Below, piece after piece: positions 35,850 through 43,662 of a stretch of DNA of 64,000 nt. The DNA lies in contig QALW01000021.1 of the NCBI GenBank assembly GCA_003150515.1, forward strand, positions 62,001 to 126,000, given 5' to 3'. The translations under genes were made by a program, and so were the position numbers. The stretch comes from Selenomonadales bacterium. GTDB taxonomy: Bacteria > Bacillota > Clostridia > Christensenellales > QALW01. The notes beneath the pieces are model-generated. The model was not told the origin of the DNA and ran no database searches. It was given only the letters and a program-made list of their open reading frames with translations. Numbering within the stretch: position 1 is the first letter of the stretch; each line of letters begins with the position of its first letter.

Positions 35850-36337
35850 GGAGACACCGCCAATCTTTTATCGCCGTCCTTATTAATAAATATCCGGCCG
35901 TTGTCCTTATAGCGTTTAAGAATAAAATGAGTAGAGCAGCTTAAAACATTGTCCAGCATAGAAAGCTTTTCTGATACAAAAGCCGATACTTCTTTAATGT
36001 TTCGTCCCTGCACAATCACCATAAGGTCGTATGAGCCTGACATAAGATAACAAGACTGAACTTCGTCAAAGGAATATATGAGTTCGGCTATTGAATCAAA
36101 GCCCTGATTGCGCTGAGGAGTTACTTTCACTTCAATAAGCGCGTGCACTGAATCATCCTCTATACGTTCAGGATTAACAACCGCGCTATAGCCTATTATA
36201 ATCCCGTCCTTTTCCAGTTCGGCAATTCTCTGCTCAACATTCTCCTTTTCCATCCCCAGCATAACTGCTATCTCGTCATGAGAAAGGCGCGCGTCCATGG
36301 ATAATATTTCAAGAAGCCGCATATCTGAATCACTCAT
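35846..36337 (-). CDS. Lrp/AsnC family transcriptional regulator
   Basis: A 163-residue feast/famine regulator: N-terminal helix-turn-helix (residues 5-60, LLEILSMDARLSHDEIAVMLGM ... RIAELEKDGIIIGYSAVVNP) and C-terminal RAM effector domain (about 70-150). It starts an operon with the class I aminotransferase and trmL and probably senses an amino acid. A hairpin (36366-36371 with 36379-36384) lies in its leader. By synteny it may be an AlaR-like activator of the aminotransferase. Confidence 0.93.
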   Translation of the reverse strand: MSDSDMRLLEILSMDARLSHDEIAVMLGMEKENVEQRIAELEKDGIIIGYSAVVNPERIEDDSVHALIEVKVTPQRNQGFDSIAELIYSFDEVQSCYLMSGSYDLMVIVQGRNIKEVSAFVSEKLSMLDNVLSCSTHFILKRYKDNGRIFINKDGDKRLAVSP

Positions 36338-36493
36338 AAGCTTACCTCCGCGTTAATTATTCTTACGGCGGTTTTAATCCGCCGAAAAATCTGCATATTC
36401 ATAAAAACCAAGCTGATATTTATAAATTAAAAAATCCAAAATTACAGCCGCTATTTGCCAGGCTGATTTTATACATTTTAGCACCATAAAATT

Positions 36494-36534
36494 ATGTTGT
36501 CAATGACAGCGTGAAACGCTGGCATTGACAACAT
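36494..36534. repeat. Two-tier hairpin next to the cloverleafs (C1)
   Basis: A 12-bp perfect stem (36494-36505 with 36523-36534), one mismatch, a further 6-bp stem and a GAA triloop. It lies directly beside element C2 in the 493-base gap between thrS and the Lrp gene. That gap has no supported gene; an apparent minus-strand frame at 36545-36796 is only the palindromes read as codons. Confidence 0.85.
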
Positions 36535-36535
36535 C

Positions 36536-36648
36536 CCGGCAGCGTTAAGCCCGGGGCGGCGTTTGCGGCCGAAGGCCGCGGGCCGGGCTTAGCCCGGCCC
36601 AGGCAGGCATGAGCCTGCCAAACGCCGCCCCGGGCTTAACGCTGCCGG
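36536..36648. repeat. Cloverleaf palindrome (element C2)
   Basis: A perfect 29-bp outer stem (36536-36564 with 36620-36648) encloses three hairpins: 36565-36579 (6 bp, GAA loop), 36580-36600 (9 bp, TTA loop) and 36602-36619 (7 bp, ATGA loop). Only one base (36601) is unpaired at the junction. The first hairpin matches the second module of element B in its stem, and the second is built from the same GCCCGGC/GCCGGGC unit. Confidence 0.95.
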
Positions 36649-36657
36649 AATATGTTA

Positions 36658-36786
36658 GGGGCGGGGCAGATTTTCGGCGCCCCGAAGGGCGCCGAAAATC
36701 AAGCGTCTCCCATCCTGGCGGATAGCTTACTTTCCGCCAGGATGGGAGACGCTTGGCCCGGCCGCAGGCCGGGCCTGCCCCGCCCC
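36658..36786. repeat. Cloverleaf palindrome (element C3), tandem to C2
   Basis: A perfect 12-bp outer stem (36658-36669 with 36775-36786) encloses three hairpins: 36670-36699 (13 bp, CGAA loop), 36701-36754 (22 bp, 10-base loop) and 36755-36775 (9 bp, GCA loop). One base (36700) is unpaired, and base 36775 is shared by two stems. It begins 45 bases after the thrS stop on the minus strand. Confidence 0.94.
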
Positions 36787-36830
36787 ATTTACCCAAGCCT
36801 TCCTTAAAGCGATAAAAATTTCTTGAGCAA

Positions 36831-38765
36831 TTATTTCTCTTTAGCGGCTATTTCTCTAAGCAATAACCGCTCAAATTCATCTATGGCCATACAGCCCATA
36901 TCCCCGTTTTTCCTGGAACGCACCGAACACTCCTGTTCCTGAGCTTCCTTGTCTCCAATTACAAGCATATAAGGAACTTTATCAAGCTGCGCCTCTCTTA
37001 TTTTAAAGCCAATTTTCTCATTGCGGTTATCATATTCCACTCTGATGCCCAGGCTTTTGAATCTTTGCTCCAATTGGCGGCAATAATCATCCACGCGCTC
37101 AGTAATATTCATAATCTTCACTTGAGTAGGCGCCAGCCAGGTGGGCATAGCTCCCGCATATTTTTCAATAAGCAGCGCCAGCGTACGTTCATAGCAGCCT
37201 ATAGATGTTCTATGAATTACATAAGGATACTTTTTCTGACCGTCCGCGTCTATATAAGTCATACCAAAGCGCTCGGCAAGCTGAAAATCTATTTGAATTG
37301 TGATCAGCGTATCCTCCTTGCCGTGAACGTTCTTTATCTGTATATCCAATTTGGGGCCATAAAATGCCGCTTCGCCAGAAGCTTCGGTATAATCAATGTT
37401 TAAATCATTCAAAATTTCGCGCATGCGTCCTTGAACGTTTTCCCATTCTTCAGGAGTGCCGATATATTTATCCCTGTCATTTTCATCCCATTTGGAAAAT
37501 CTGTAGGTTACATCCTCGTCCAGTCCCAATGTTGTAAGCATAAACCGAGCCAGTTCCACGCAACCTGCAAATTCCTCCTCAAGCTGTTCGGGAGTGCAGG
37601 CCAGATGTCCCTCGGAAATGGTAAATTGACGCACGCGTATCAAACCGTGCATTTCTCCGCTTGATTCATTTCTGAAGAGCGTTGAAGTTTCATTCAACCG
37701 CATTGGCAAATCCCGATAGCTGCGCTGCTTAGCTAAATAAGCCTGGAATTGGAACGGGCAGGTCATAGGGCGAAGCGCAAACACTTCCTCGTCCTCCTCG
37801 TTAGGATCCCCCATAATAAACATGCCGTCTCTATAATGGTCCCAGTGCCCTGAGATTTTATAGAGGTCGCTCTTAGCCATAAAGGGAGTTTTGGTTAAAA
37901 GATAGCCTCTCTTTTCCTCTTCATCTTCAACAAAGCGCTGAAGAAGCTGAATAACGCGCGCGCCTTTAGGAAGCAATATAGGCAGACCCTGGCCTATATA
38001 ATCAGACGTAGTAAAATACCCCAGCTGGCGGCCTAAAATATTATGGTCCCTCTTTTTAGCCTCCTCAAGATTTTTAAGATGCTCCTCCAATTCCTGCTTT
38101 TTATCAAAAGCGGTTGCGTATATGCGCGTAAGCATCTTATTTTTTTCATTCCCGCGCCAATACGCTCCGGCAATGCTTATAAGCTTATAATGCTTAACCG
38201 CTCCCGTATTTTTCATATGCGGCCCAGCGCATAAATCGGTGAATTCGCCCTGACGATAAAAGGAGATTTCCTCGCCTTCAGGCAGATCGTTTATCAATTC
38301 GCATTTATAGGGCTGATCTTTCATAATTTCAAGCGCCTCGGCCTTAGATAAAACAAATCTTTCAAGCGGAAGCGCTTCCTTAATTATACGCCCCATTTCC
38401 TCTTCAATTTTAGGCAAAGCCTCCATGCCTATAGGCTGGCTGAAATCAAAATCGTAATAGAAGCCGTTTTGTATAGAAGGCCCTATAGCCAGCTTGCAGT
38501 CCGGATACAGCCTCAAAACCGCCTGAGCCATAATATGGCTGGCAGTATGCCGCAGCACTCTCAAATATTCCTGCTCGTTTTTCTTGGTTATAATTTCCAG
38601 AGAACAATCGCAGTTAATAACTGTTTGAAGCGCCTTTAATTCTCCGTCTATCTTAACTGCAACCGCATTCGCGGCCAGCCCCTCGCTGATGCTTAACGCC
38701 ACCTCCTGCCCCGTCACAGGGCCGTTATATTCCTTAACGCTGTTATCGGGAAGCATAATTTTCAT
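36831..38765 (-). CDS. thrS: Threonyl-tRNA synthetase
   Basis: Charges tRNA-Thr. The 644 residues comprise an N-terminal TGS domain (1-62), the SAD editing domain (about 65-225; HTASHIMAQAV, and the HxxxC site CAGPH), the class II catalytic core (motif 2 around RNESSGEMHGLIRVRQF, motif 3 around HRTSIGCYERTLALLIE) and an anticodon-binding domain. It lies downstream of a T-box leader with an ACC specifier and of a ytxC-type gene, the same order as in Bacillus. Confidence 0.98.
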   Translation of the reverse strand: MKIMLPDNSVKEYNGPVTGQEVALSISEGLAANAVAVKIDGELKALQTVINCDCSLEIITKKNEQEYLRVLRHTASHIMAQAVLRLYPDCKLAIGPSIQNGFYYDFDFSQPIGMEALPKIEEEMGRIIKEALPLERFVLSKAEALEIMKDQPYKCELINDLPEGEEISFYRQGEFTDLCAGPHMKNTGAVKHYKLISIAGAYWRGNEKNKMLTRIYATAFDKKQELEEHLKNLEEAKKRDHNILGRQLGYFTTSDYIGQGLPILLPKGARVIQLLQRFVEDEEEKRGYLLTKTPFMAKSDLYKISGHWDHYRDGMFIMGDPNEEDEEVFALRPMTCPFQFQAYLAKQRSYRDLPMRLNETSTLFRNESSGEMHGLIRVRQFTISEGHLACTPEQLEEEFAGCVELARFMLTTLGLDEDVTYRFSKWDENDRDKYIGTPEEWENVQGRMREILNDLNIDYTEASGEAAFYGPKLDIQIKNVHGKEDTLITIQIDFQLAERFGMTYIDADGQKKYPYVIHRTSIGCYERTLALLIEKYAGAMPTWLAPTQVKIMNITERVDDYCRQLEQRFKSLGIRVEYDNRNEKIGFKIREAQLDKVPYMLVIGDKEAQEQECSVRSRKNGDMGCMAIDEFERLLLREIAAKEK

Positions 38766-38794
38766 AAATGCAGCACTCCTTTTTATAAAATAAA

Positions 38795-38826
38795 AAAAGC
38801 CTTTGCCCTAAGGGACAAAAGCTCCG
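38795..38826 (-). terminator. T-box terminator of thrS
   Basis: On the minus strand, an imperfect stem of about 12 bp (AGC-TTTG-CCC type arms) with a TTA loop is followed by a run of seven T, about 30 bases before the thrS start codon. Confidence 0.85.
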
Positions 38827-39000
38827 CTTTCGTGGTTCCACCCAAATTACTTCTCTTAAGCGCTTAACGCGCGCTAAACGTTTCAATCCTAAGGCGGTAT
38901 TCGCCGTTCTGCTTCATATCCCGCTTTCAGCTCAAACGGAACTCTCTGAAATGAAGGTTAAAAAACGGTTACTAAACTTAATCATCTTGAATGCTTATAT
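38795..39000 (-). promoter_or_regulatory. T-box leader of thrS, tRNA-Thr responsive
   Basis: Minus-strand leader with Stem I (about 38895-38995), a likely threonine specifier ACC in GAATACCGCC, the T-box sequence TTTGGGTGGAACCACG (about 38831-38846) and the terminator at 38795-38826. Transcription is expected to read through into thrS when tRNA-Thr is uncharged. Confidence 0.92.
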
Positions 39001-39004
39001 TTTA

Positions 39005-39032
39005 ATTATAATATTAAAACATTGTTTGTCAA
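39005..39032 (-). promoter_or_regulatory. Promoter of the thrS T-box transcript
   Basis: Minus strand: perfect TTGACA (39027-39032), 16-base spacer, TATAAT (39005-39010). It lies just after the ytxC stop codon, so thrS has its own promoter. Confidence 0.75.
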
Positions 39033-39043
39033 GCGAATTTTCC

Positions 39044-39826
39044 TCAGGACGGCTCCAGCACCTTTATTTTTTCTCCAAAGAGATACAGCACAGCCTCTAT
39101 AAAAGGATCGTCGGTATTAATCGTGCCGCAGAGAATTATGGAATTGGGCGCCGTCTCTATCAGAGTATTCAATATGACGTCATTTTGTGTAGCTTCTTTG
39201 GGCAATCCGCTTTTTATCCATTCTATAGGCCGCATTTCCTCATCGTAAAGCTTCAGTCCGCTTTCCTCGCCCGAAAGATAAATCATATCCGCGCTCTTCT
39301 TTTCCAGACATAATGAATTGGAGTATTCTTTAATCAAATCAAGAAAATCAAAATATTCCCGCTCAAGGATAATATCCTGAGCTATAATATCCACGCGCCG
39401 TTCAAGCTCCTTTTTCAAATCTCTCATTCTGAAACGAAAGAAGCCGTCCAAATTAACCCGGCCGCCCGCTATAAGCTCGCTCAGCGCCTTCAGGCTGGGC
39501 TGCAAATCATACTGCGCCTTAATCCTGCCCGTGCGCGCCAAAAAACGCTCCAAATCCTCATTAAGCATAAGCTTGAGCCATCGGGAACAATAAACGGACA
39601 AATATCTTTTAGCTATATCCTCGCAAAGCACTCCGCAGACCAATTCAGGCATCTGAACATACGCTCCGTTTTTATCCTGCATATTTATAAAAAGAAAGCT
39701 GCGGTCCGCCTCGCGGTATTCTTCAAATTGAATGCGCTCATCTAAATAATTAAGCGCTAGAGTGTCTTTCAGCTTATCCAGGGCGCTTTCCCAGGGCTTG
39801 CAGACCGAAAACCAAATTTCAGACAT
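39044..39826 (-). CDS. ytxC: YtxC-like sporulation protein
   Basis: A 260-residue protein that fits the YtxC family of Firmicutes, annotated as a putative sporulation protein: an N-terminal region with DERIQFEEY, a helical core with FFRFRMRDLKKELERRVDIIAQDIILEREYFDFLDLI and a C-terminal NDVILNTLIETAPNSIILCG. Position directly upstream of thrS matches Bacillus ytxC-thrS. Biochemical role unknown. Its presence supports a spore-forming host. Confidence 0.85.
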   Translation of the reverse strand: MSEIWFSVCKPWESALDKLKDTLALNYLDERIQFEEYREADRSFLFINMQDKNGAYVQMPELVCGVLCEDIAKRYLSVYCSRWLKLMLNEDLERFLARTGRIKAQYDLQPSLKALSELIAGGRVNLDGFFRFRMRDLKKELERRVDIIAQDIILEREYFDFLDLIKEYSNSLCLEKKSADMIYLSGEESGLKLYDEEMRPIEWIKSGLPKEATQNDVILNTLIETAPNSIILCGTINTDDPFIEAVLYLFGEKIKVLEPS

Positions 39827-39894
39827 AAATTCACCTCAATATCTCGACTTATTATGCCCCTCTTATTTTCTTTTGATATTGAGAATATTTGGAA

Positions 39895-40992
39895 TTATGT
39901 GTACATGTAATAATTGCACTGTATATTTCCGTTAAAAATCCGCCGTTTTTTGGACGAGCGCCGGCCAAACAGCCGTTCAAATTCTCCGTCGGGCGTTATA
40001 ACGCCTAAATCAAGCCTGTCAAGCAGCGGACGTATACTGCGCGACATATCCTTATAGATTGCTCTTGCACAGTTAACATCAGCAATTCTCTGTCCGTAGG
40101 GCGGATTGGTAACAAGCACGCCTTCTCCTCCATTAAAATCTATTACAGGCCGCTCTAAAAAGCGTATTGCGTTTAAAACGCCCGCCCGCTGCGCATGAAA
40201 ACGCGCTGTTTCAACCATTTTGCCGTCTATATCCGAAGCAACTATTAATCCTTTTTCTATTTTTCTTATATCTGCGCGGGCGCGCTCGCGCTCCTGAATC
40301 CATGCCTGCCCGCTAAATCCCATCCAATTTTCGCATTCAAATCTCCTGTTTAAGCCGGGCGCTATATTAAAGGCCTTGAGCGCGCCCTCGATGGCTATCG
40401 TGCCCGAACCGCAAAAGGGCTCGTATAGAGGCCCGCAATTATAGCCTATTATTTCAAGCAGAGCCGCGGCTGTAGTTTCCCGCAGAGGCGCAGGCGCGTT
40501 TTTTATTCTGTATCCCCTTTTATGCAGCCCCGCGCCGCAGGCATCCAGCGCTATTACCGCATTATCATTTTGAATGCTCACAAAGACCGAATAGCTTTCC
40601 GCGTCCTCTGGAAAAACATTTTGACGATATTTATTCTGAAGCTTTTTAATAATTCCCTTCTTAACTATGCTTTGAACGTCCGGAACGCTCATAAGCCGCG
40701 AACGCGAGCAGGCCGCAGAAATATTTATGCGCCCTCTTTTGGATATTATTTCAGACCAGGGCGCGGAATAAACCAATTCAAATAAAGCGTCAAAGCTGTC
40801 CGCGCGCCCGCTTATTATATGGCGGTAGATTCTATCCGCGCTTCTCATGCCTATGCAGGCCCGCGCCAGAAGGTTTTCCTCTCCCGAAAAGAACACCCTG
40901 TTCTCCCGTACTGACGCCGTTATGCCCAGATTCCTTAATTCCCGCGCCGCTATTCCCTCCAGAGCGAACGCGGCCGAAGCGAAATACTCCAT
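39895..40992 (-). CDS. THUMP-domain RNA guanine-N2 methyltransferase (RlmL/YpsC-like)
   Basis: A class I SAM-dependent RNA methyltransferase, 365 residues. An N-terminal THUMP region (about 45-155) is followed by a Rossmann domain with LYEPFCGSGTIAIEGAL (SAM-binding), the ASDIDGKMVETARFHAQRAG helix and the NPPYGQR catalytic motif, which methylates exocyclic guanine nitrogen. The likely target is 23S rRNA. Its start lies 161 bases inside the end of the YkvI-like gene in a different frame, an unusually long overlap. Confidence 0.93.
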   Translation of the reverse strand: MEYFASAAFALEGIAARELRNLGITASVRENRVFFSGEENLLARACIGMRSADRIYRHIISGRADSFDALFELVYSAPWSEIISKRGRINISAACSRSRLMSVPDVQSIVKKGIIKKLQNKYRQNVFPEDAESYSVFVSIQNDNAVIALDACGAGLHKRGYRIKNAPAPLRETTAAALLEIIGYNCGPLYEPFCGSGTIAIEGALKAFNIAPGLNRRFECENWMGFSGQAWIQERERARADIRKIEKGLIVASDIDGKMVETARFHAQRAGVLNAIRFLERPVIDFNGGEGVLVTNPPYGQRIADVNCARAIYKDMSRSIRPLLDRLDLGVITPDGEFERLFGRRSSKKRRIFNGNIQCNYYMYT

Positions 40993-41986
40993 TATTTTTC
41001 ATCCGTTCTTTTATTATTCCGCCGGCTATAATAGCCGCCGCAAGCCCCGATATGGGATATACAAACCGAACCAAGCCGGACAGACTTAAAAAGCTCATGC
41101 CATACGAAAGGGCTGCCGCGATATATATAACTCCCTTTCCCTTTTGCTTAGCCACGGGCATAAAATTATACAAAGCCGTTATCAACGTGGAAAATATTGC
41201 TCCCCATAAGGCAAGCGCATACAGCCAGGCCATAACGCTGCCCAATTTTCTTACCGCATTAAGCACGGGCAATTCTCCCAAATGGCCGCATGCGGCTATA
41301 GAGGTGTGAAAAAGCACTATAACCGCCGTCAGGCAAAGAGCTATAACGGCGCATGAAAGGCTTCGTTCCTTTTTCTTTGAGCCCGCTCCCAGGGATGCGC
41401 ACAGCCCCAGGGACATTCCCACATTATACAGCGCGTAAATTCCTCCGCTGGCCAGCGCCTCAGACAGAGAAGCGTTAAAACTTTCATCCCAAAGAGCGTT
41501 AGGCGTAAAAACGCCCAGCAGCACGGCAAAAATTATGATAACGGGCACTATAATTTTGCAGACGCCCGCTATGCCGTCCACTCCTTTGACAACTACCACT
41601 ACTCCCAGGATGCAAGTAATCATGGCGCCGGCCCAGCCTGAAACAGATAAAAACTCCTCGCTGAGAGCAGAAGCCCCCGCCAGCATTGCCCCGGCCGATA
41701 CAACGGCGCCCATAACAATTCCGCCGTACAGCACGCCCCCTGCTCTGGGAAATAAATAAAGGCACAGATTCTTTATATCCCCTTCGGAGCGTTTCGCCGC
41801 ATAAGAAGCTATAAGCGAATAAATAAGACAGATCAATATAACCGCCAATATGATTGCAGCCAACGCGAATTTACCCATAGAAGTGAAATAAATCAATATT
41901 TCGGCGCCCGAGGCCATACCAGCCCCTACTACCGCCCCTATAAACGCTGCGGCGCAAGCCAGCGCCTTTTTAAATTCCCCGCCCAT
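40832..41986 (-). CDS. YkvI-like LeuT-fold membrane transporter
   Basis: A 384-residue protein with about ten predicted membrane helices between residues 7 and 340, starting with an AFIGAVVGAGMASGAEI segment typical of YkvI and related LeuT-fold transporters. The substrate is unknown. The ATG at 41986 has an AAGGGGG site; an upstream ATG at 42028 lacks one. After the last helix (around residue 331) the frame runs about 53 residues further in a Gly/Arg-rich tail that overlaps the next gene by 161 bases in another frame. This tail does not look like family sequence, so a stop codon may have been lost. Confidence 0.82.
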   Translation of the reverse strand: MGGEFKKALACAAAFIGAVVGAGMASGAEILIYFTSMGKFALAAIILAVILICLIYSLIASYAAKRSEGDIKNLCLYLFPRAGGVLYGGIVMGAVVSAGAMLAGASALSEEFLSVSGWAGAMITCILGVVVVVKGVDGIAGVCKIIVPVIIIFAVLLGVFTPNALWDESFNASLSEALASGGIYALYNVGMSLGLCASLGAGSKKKERSLSCAVIALCLTAVIVLFHTSIAACGHLGELPVLNAVRKLGSVMAWLYALALWGAIFSTLITALYNFMPVAKQKGKGVIYIAAALSYGMSFLSLSGLVRFVYPISGLAAAIIAGGIIKERMKNNGVFRFGRVRSGGNSGAGIKESGHNGVSTGEQGVLFGRGKPSGAGLHRHEKRG

Positions 41987-42053
41987 ATTCCGCCCCCTTG
42001 CTTTTTTACAGCATATGCAGAAAGGCAAATATATATGGCTGGAAAAAGAAAAG

Positions 42054-42779
42054 CTATTCTGTAGAAACTATAGCGGAATTTCCGGGCGCAGATTTATTCT
42101 CGGGCGCAACTGTATTGACAAGCTGGCCGTTAAAATAAAACCTGAACGCGCACCCCAGGAATTTGGCCGCTTCCTCAGCGAACCGCATACGGGAGAGATA
42201 AATTTGGAAAAAATCCGTCAAAGAAGAGGATTCGTCCATATGAACGTCGTATTTTATAATCCGTTCTTGTTTGTCTACAAACAGGTTATTCTGCTTAATA
42301 GCGTAATTCACTCTGTCATGAATATCGTTATAATCATATTTTCCCCTGCGCACCCTGGTTCTGTGAGCGTCTATTTTATCGGCTATAATCAGCGCGGCGC
42401 TTATTGAGCTTATGGGCTTGCCCACCTGCTCTTCATGATTGCCTATCGCGCCGGCTATCTGCACTATTTCGCTCATGGGCATGCCCATGCCGGATAAAAT
42501 GGGAATTAAGAGGGCGGCGCCCGTTATGCCGTGATTTACCCTGTTAATTAAATTGCCTACGTCGTGCAGCCACCCGGTTATGGCGGCTAATTCAACAGTT
42601 CGTTCCTCATAGCCCAATTCTTTTAAAATATTGGCGGCAGTACGGCTCACAAAGCCCACATGGCGCGGGCCGTGTTCGGTATATCCCATAACTTCCAAGG
42701 CCCTGTTGGCGCTGTTTACAAGATCCGCAATATCCGGATTCTCGCATATATCCTTCAGCGTAATTATTTTTGTCTCCAT
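42054..42779 (-). CDS. HD-domain phosphohydrolase
   Basis: A 241-residue protein with a metal-dependent HD domain: YTEHGPRHVGFV (first His), TGWLHDVGNLINR (HD pair), GNHEEQ and ADKIDAHRTRVR. This set is typical of HD phosphohydrolases; the substrate, such as a nucleotide, is unknown. The ribosome binding site is weak. It lies 67 bases before the YkvI gene in the same direction. Confidence 0.88.
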   Translation of the reverse strand: METKIITLKDICENPDIADLVNSANRALEVMGYTEHGPRHVGFVSRTAANILKELGYEERTVELAAITGWLHDVGNLINRVNHGITGAALLIPILSGMGMPMSEIVQIAGAIGNHEEQVGKPISSISAALIIADKIDAHRTRVRRGKYDYNDIHDRVNYAIKQNNLFVDKQERIIKYDVHMDESSSLTDFFQIYLSRMRFAEEAAKFLGCAFRFYFNGQLVNTVAPENKSAPGNSAIVSTE

Positions 42780-42852
42780 TGAATAATCTAATTCAGCCCA
42801 TATAAAGGCCGACCTTTCTTTATATTGCCCGCCCGAAGCGGAAAAACAGCCT

Positions 42853-43662
42853 TTAATTAAGACCGGCGTCCGGGCTTTTCATCATCTCGTAATATGCGTC
42901 CCCTTCAAACTGCCTGTCTCTGGCCGTTTCTCCGCCCAAGGCCTCAATCGCATTGCAAATTTCTATATAATCTATATAATTTATATCCTTGCTGTATTCC
43001 AGCGCTTTAAGATCGTCCAGACAGCGCTCAATGCCGCTTTCCGCCATCATAGCGGCAATAAAAGCCGTATTTTCAGACGCCTCCAAAAGCTGACGCAGGC
43101 CGTCGTATAATCGAGCGTCCGCCTTTATATGCACAAGCGCATTCATAAGAAGCTCCCGGCCCCATATGCTGCGGGCGTTTTCAAAGGCTGAAAGTATCTG
43201 TTCAAAAAATTCGCTTGGGGCCTCGGCCAAAGCCTCGGCCGCCGCTTCAGCTATCTCGTCTTCTTCCTGGCTCTGAGAAAGCAGTTCCATATAATCGTTA
43301 TACGGCAGTCTGGATTTCATTTGGGCAAGAAGATTGATAATTGTTATCACTGAAGAAACCGAAAGCATGCCGGCACGGTATAAATCATACAGCCCGCGTT
43401 CTCCGGCGGCGCCTTTGCGGGCAATAGCTTCGCAGACCAAATCGGGCACCTCTCCGCATTCGGCATATTCAATAAACAGTTGATTCAGCGCCGCCGCATC
43501 CATGGCGTCCAGCGCCGACCTTTCCTGCTCGGCCCATTCTTCATAGAGTGAATGCAGCCTTTCCTCCACCTGCTCAGGCTTTAGATAATCCTGCTTATTC
43601 TTCTCATACCAGCTATTAAAATATTCCCTGAACTGCGCGTCATAATCAATCAGTCTGCTCAT
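42853..43662 (-). CDS. Acidic all-helical protein, unknown function
   Basis: A 269-residue, strongly acidic and almost entirely alpha-helical protein (for example residues 135-160, EEDEIAEAAAEALAEAPSEFF). It has HEAT/ARM-like helix spacing but no recognised motif. Its start overlaps the end of the TPR gene by 17 bases, so the two are coupled and may act together as scaffold proteins. Not recognised. Confidence 0.75.
   Translation of the reverse strand: MSRLIDYDAQFREYFNSWYEKNKQDYLKPEQVEERLHSLYEEWAEQERSALDAMDAAALNQLFIEYAECGEVPDLVCEAIARKGAAGERGLYDLYRAGMLSVSSVITIINLLAQMKSRLPYNDYMELLSQSQEEDEIAEAAAEALAEAPSEFFEQILSAFENARSIWGRELLMNALVHIKADARLYDGLRQLLEASENTAFIAAMMAESGIERCLDDLKALEYSKDINYIDYIEICNAIEALGGETARDRQFEGDAYYEMMKSPDAGLN

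Noticed and set aside
36494..36786. CRISPR array
   Set aside because: No equally spaced direct repeats with unique spacers; the structure is inverted repeats.
36545..36796. 83-residue minus-strand open frame in the palindromes
   Set aside because: It is the GC-rich inverted repeats read as codons (Arg/Pro/Gly/Ala-rich), with no ribosome binding site and no family resemblance.
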